This document shows, piece after piece, positions 6,017-8,019 of a DNA stretch of 8,019 nucleotides. The stretch comes from Stenotrophomonas sp. (GTDB taxonomy: Bacteria; Pseudomonadota; Gammaproteobacteria; Xanthomonadales; Xanthomonadaceae). The stretch spans positions 1-8,019 of the forward strand of contig DMZT01000274.1 of the NCBI GenBank assembly GCA_003484865.1. Direction: 5' to 3'. The notes under the pieces were generated by a model, which had not been told where the DNA came from, did no database searches, and worked only from the letters and a program-made list of their open reading frames with translations. Position numbers and translations under genes: made by a program. Each line of letters begins with the position of its first letter. The first letter of the stretch is position 1.

Positions 6017-6047
6017 CTGCCCGCCGCGATCACTCGCGGTAGGGCAG
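6017..6047. terminator. Long imperfect hairpin between convergent genes (possible terminator without U-tract)
   Basis: CTGCCC (6017-6022) pairs with GGGCAG (6042-6047), and CCGCGA (6024-6029) pairs with TCGCGG (6034-6039), around the loop TCAC. G6023-T6040 gives a wobble pair and A6041 is a bulge, so the arms form about 13 pairs. It begins 18 bases after the stop of the 87-residue gene and spans the stop codon of the DUF3247-like gene. No run of T's follows on either strand, so it is not a standard intrinsic terminator; it may stall polymerase or protect 3' ends. Confidence 0.4.
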
Positions 6048-6320
6048 CTGCCGGATGGCCTTGATCTGGTCCAGCCACACCACGTGCTGCTGGACCGGGG
6101 TATCCAGATCGTCCAACCGCAGCTGGCCATTGCTGCCTTCGTTCTCTTCGGCGTCGCGGTATTGCTGCAGCGTCGGCTGCACCGCGACGGTGCCCAGCAG
6201 GCGGCTGCCATCCTCAAGCGTGAGTTCGACCTGGGTCTGGCCGTGCAGCTGTGGCAGCAGGGCTTCCAGCGCCGCGATGGCGGCCGGATCGGTATGGATG
6301 CGGGGGGCGTAGCGGGACAT
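6030..6320 (-). CDS. DUF3247-like small protein (96 aa)
   Basis: A 96-residue soluble protein, from memory of the family a member of DUF3247, found in xanthomonads and of unknown function. I recall that a Xanthomonas campestris member was solved as a variant of the Sm-like fold; this should be confirmed. In the sequence, an N-terminal helix (DPAAIAALEALLPQLHGQ, about 11-28) is followed by strand-like stretches VELTLEDGSRLLGTVAVQPTL (31-51) and QHVVWLDQIKAIRQLP (78-93), with an acidic insert between (EENEG, DDLD). This helix-then-strands layout suits an Sm-like fold. No signal peptide or membrane segment is seen. A strong AGGAG lies five bases before the ATG. It sits downstream of the hybrid kinase on the same strand with 65 bases between and may be co-transcribed or have its own promoter. 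Confidence 0.85.
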   Translation of the reverse strand: MSRYAPRIHTDPAAIAALEALLPQLHGQTQVELTLEDGSRLLGTVAVQPTLQQYRDAEENEGSNGQLRLDDLDTPVQQHVVWLDQIKAIRQLPYRE

Positions 6321-6325
6321 GGCAA

Positions 6326-6330
6326 CTCCT
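6326..6330 (-). promoter_or_regulatory. Ribosome binding site of the DUF3247-like gene
   Basis: AGGAG on the minus strand, five bases before the ATG at 6320. It fixes the start. Confidence 0.8.
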
Positions 6331-6355
6331 GTGGCGTGCGCCCCAGTGTGCCCGC

Positions 6356-6375
6356 GGCGGCGTCAACACGCCGCC
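6356..6375 (-). repeat. Perfect GC-rich hairpin between kinase and DUF3247-like gene
   Basis: GGCGGCGT (6356-6363) and ACGCCGCC (6368-6375) are exact complements around a four-base loop. The hairpin begins 10 bases after the kinase stop and ends 35 bases before the DUF3247-like start. No T-run follows on the minus strand, so simple intrinsic termination is unlikely. Partial termination, pausing or mRNA end protection are possible. Confidence 0.45.
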
Positions 6376-6385
6376 AACGCAGGAC

Positions 6386-8019
6386 TCAGCGCGTGCCGCC
6401 CAGGACACCGCGTACAGCGGCTACCAGCTGCGCGACCGAATACGGCTTGGCCACATGCTCCTGGAAGCCCGACGCCAACGCACGCTTGCGGTCGTCCGCA
6501 CGTGCCAGCGCCGTCACCGCGACCGCAGGCAGTGCCTCCGGCTCGACGCCCATGTTGTCGCGCAGGGTGCGCACCAGCCCGTAACCGTCCATCCCGGGCA
6601 TGCCGATATCGGTCAGCAGCGCATCGATGTCGTCATGGCCTTTCTCGTTGAGCAGTGCCAGCGCTTCGCCGGCCGAGGACGCCGTGGTGACCGAGGCGCC
6701 CTGCTCTTCCAGCAGCCGCCGGAGATACTCCAGTACTTCGGGCTGATCTTCCACAGCCAACAGGTGCAGGCCTTTGAGTGGGTACGGCTCGATGATCTGC
6801 TCGGTGATCGGGCCGCTGAACACTTCGCGCAGCGGACGACCGTCGGCCTGCGGCTGGTAACGCGGCAGGCGCACGTTGAAGGTGGCCCCGTGGCCATGGC
6901 CGTCGCTGCTGGCTGCCACCGCACCGCCATGCAGCTCCACCAGCTGCTGCACGATCGCCAGGCCCAGGCCCAGGCCGCCATGCCGGCGCGTGGTCGTGCC
7001 GTCCGCCTGGCGGAACCGGCTGAACAGATGACGCAGGAACTCCGGCGCGATGCCGTCGCCGGAATCGGTGACGCTGATCGACCAGTGCCCGCCGTCCGCA
7101 GCCAGGGTCAGCACCACGCGCCCCTCGGCCGGGGTGAATTTGATCGCGTTGGAAAGCAGGTTCCACAGCACCTGCTGCAGGCGGGTGGCATCGCCGAGCA
7201 CCAGACAGGGCTCGTCGGGCATCACCAGCTCCATCGACAACGCTTTGCCTTCGGCGACCAGCTCCTGCGCGCGCATCGCCTCTTCCAGCTGCGCACGCAG
7301 ATCCAGCATTTCCACTTCCAGCTGCACTTTGCCCAGCAGCATGCTGCTGAGGTCCAGCATGTCCGAGATCAACCGCTTCTGCGCCATCGCACTGTTGGCG
7401 ATCACGCCCAGGCCCTTGTACATGGGGCTGGTGTTGTCGATGCGCTGCAGCAGCAGTTCGCTCCAGCCCAGGATGGTGGTCAGCGGGGTCCGCAGCTCGT
7501 GCGAGAGCGTGGCCAGGAATTCATCCTTCAGCCGCGCCATGTTCTCGGCCGCGCTGCGCGCCGCACGTTCGGACTGCAGCAGTTCCTCGCGCGCCATTTC
7601 GATCTCGCGGCGCTCGGTCACATCCGGACTGCTGCCCGCCAGACCGATGAAACGGCCCATGCGCGAGAAGCGCGGCCGGGCGTTCATTTCCAGCCAGCGC
7701 CATTGGCCATCGGCGCGACGGCCGCGCACCAGTGCATGCATGGAGCGCTGCGATTTCAGCGCCTCCTGCAGTTCGTAATCGAACACCGAAGCATCATCGG
7801 GATGCACCAGGCCACGCCAGACATCATCCGGCACGCGCTGCTCATCGCCTCCAAAAAACTCGCTGAAGGCACTGTTGACGAAGCGCGAATGGCCGCGCTC
7901 ATCCAGCACCCAGACCGGCATCGGCAGGCCATCGGCCAGCGCGCTGAAGCGCGCCTCGCTTTCGGCCAGCTCCACCTCGATGTGCTTGCGGTTGGTGATG
8001 TCGAAGAACACCACGGCCA
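6386..8019 (-). CDS. Hybrid sensor histidine kinase with PAS and receiver domains, N-terminus outside window
   Basis: Two-component sensor that autophosphorylates on His and can pass phosphate to its own receiver; the signal is unknown. The visible 543-residue part enters at the end of a PAS domain (FFDITNRK). Numbering from the Val at 8014, a second PAS/PAC domain spans about 22-137 ([20 protein letters not shown]). HisKA has the phospho-His172 in SHELRTPL. HATPase_c carries the N box NLLSNAIKF (285-293), G1 box DSGDGI (317-322), F-box region LFSRFRQ (330-336) and G2 box GLGLGLAI (347-354). The C-terminal receiver (416-538) has acidic Glu422-Asp423, phospho-acceptor Asp469 in LLTDIGMPG, Thr501 and Lys523. 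All catalytic residues are intact. No membrane segment is seen in this part, though one may lie upstream. No separate response regulator or Hpt gene lies in the window. Confidence 0.93.
   Translation of the reverse strand, partial: AVVFFDITNRKHIEVELAESEARFSALADGLPMPVWVLDERGHSRFVNSAFSEFFGGDEQRVPDDVWRGLVHPDDASVFDYELQEALKSQRSMHALVRGRRADGQWRWLEMNARPRFSRMGRFIGLAGSSPDVTERREIEMAREELLQSERAARSAAENMARLKDEFLATLSHELRTPLTTILGWSELLLQRIDNTSPMYKGLGVIANSAMAQKRLISDMLDLSSMLLGKVQLEVEMLDLRAQLEEAMRAQELVAEGKALSMELVMPDEPCLVLGDATRLQQVLWNLLSNAIKFTPAEGRVVLTLAADGGHWSISVTDSGDGIAPEFLRHLFSRFRQADGTTTRRHGGLGLGLAIVQQLVELHGGAVAASSDGHGHGATFNVRLPRYQPQADGRPLREVFSGPITEQIIEPYPLKGLHLLAVEDQPEVLEYLRRLLEEQGASVTTASSAGEALALLNEKGHDDIDALLTDIGMPGMDGYGLVRTLRDNMGVEPEALPAVAVTALARADDRKRALASGFQEHVAKPYSVAQLVAAVRGVLGGTR

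Noticed and set aside
1..8019. Mobile element, CRISPR, toxin-antitoxin, defence or biosynthetic cluster
   Set aside because: No transposase, integrase, direct-repeat array, tRNA or clustered accessory genes; all larger genes belong to core families with similar composition.

Overview
The window is high-GC, tightly packed chromosomal DNA. Gene content and protein style point to the Xanthomonadaceae, most likely Stenotrophomonas or a close relative: a fabA-fabB pair next to dinB, a DUF3247-like protein (a family I know only from xanthomonads), and a Xanthomonas-type DinB. This placement comes from recognising protein families, not from a search. I see no IS element, phage gene, CRISPR array, tRNA or rRNA. 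The window reads as ordinary core genome with a few interesting non-coding details.

Layout, left to right. (1) Positions 1-1050, minus strand: dinB (DNA polymerase IV), with its C-terminus cut off by the window edge. (2) Positions 1051-1281: a divergent control region that looks AT-rich beside its neighbours, holding small palindromes and, in the fabA leader, two hairpins. (3) Positions 1282-3005, plus strand: fabA and fabB, overlapping by one base, which together introduce and keep the double bond of anaerobic unsaturated fatty acid synthesis. (4) Positions 3026-3054: a strong symmetrical hairpin with A and T tracts, serving as a terminator from both sides. (5) Positions 5593-3082, minus strand: a three-gene operon of an RsmC/RlmG-type rRNA methyltransferase, the pseudouridine synthase rsuA and a HAD phosphatase. 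Both junctions are 4-base ATGA overlaps. (6) Positions 5736-5999, plus strand: an 87-residue protein I do not recognise. (7) Positions 6320-6030, minus strand: a 96-residue DUF3247-like protein, convergent with the previous gene. (8) Positions 8019-6386, minus strand: a hybrid sensor histidine kinase (PAS, HisKA, HATPase_c, receiver) whose N-terminus lies outside the window.

Two units work together clearly. FabA makes the cis-3-decenoyl-ACP branch-point product and FabB elongates it. The methyltransferase and RsuA both appear to modify rRNA, and the HAD enzyme travels with them. I did not find a new defence, mobile or biosynthetic system. The points most worth a second look are a G-quadruplex motif in the 3' part of dinB, the structured fabA leader, the GTG start forced on dinB, the two small uncharacterised proteins, and hairpins without U-tracts around the DUF3247 gene.
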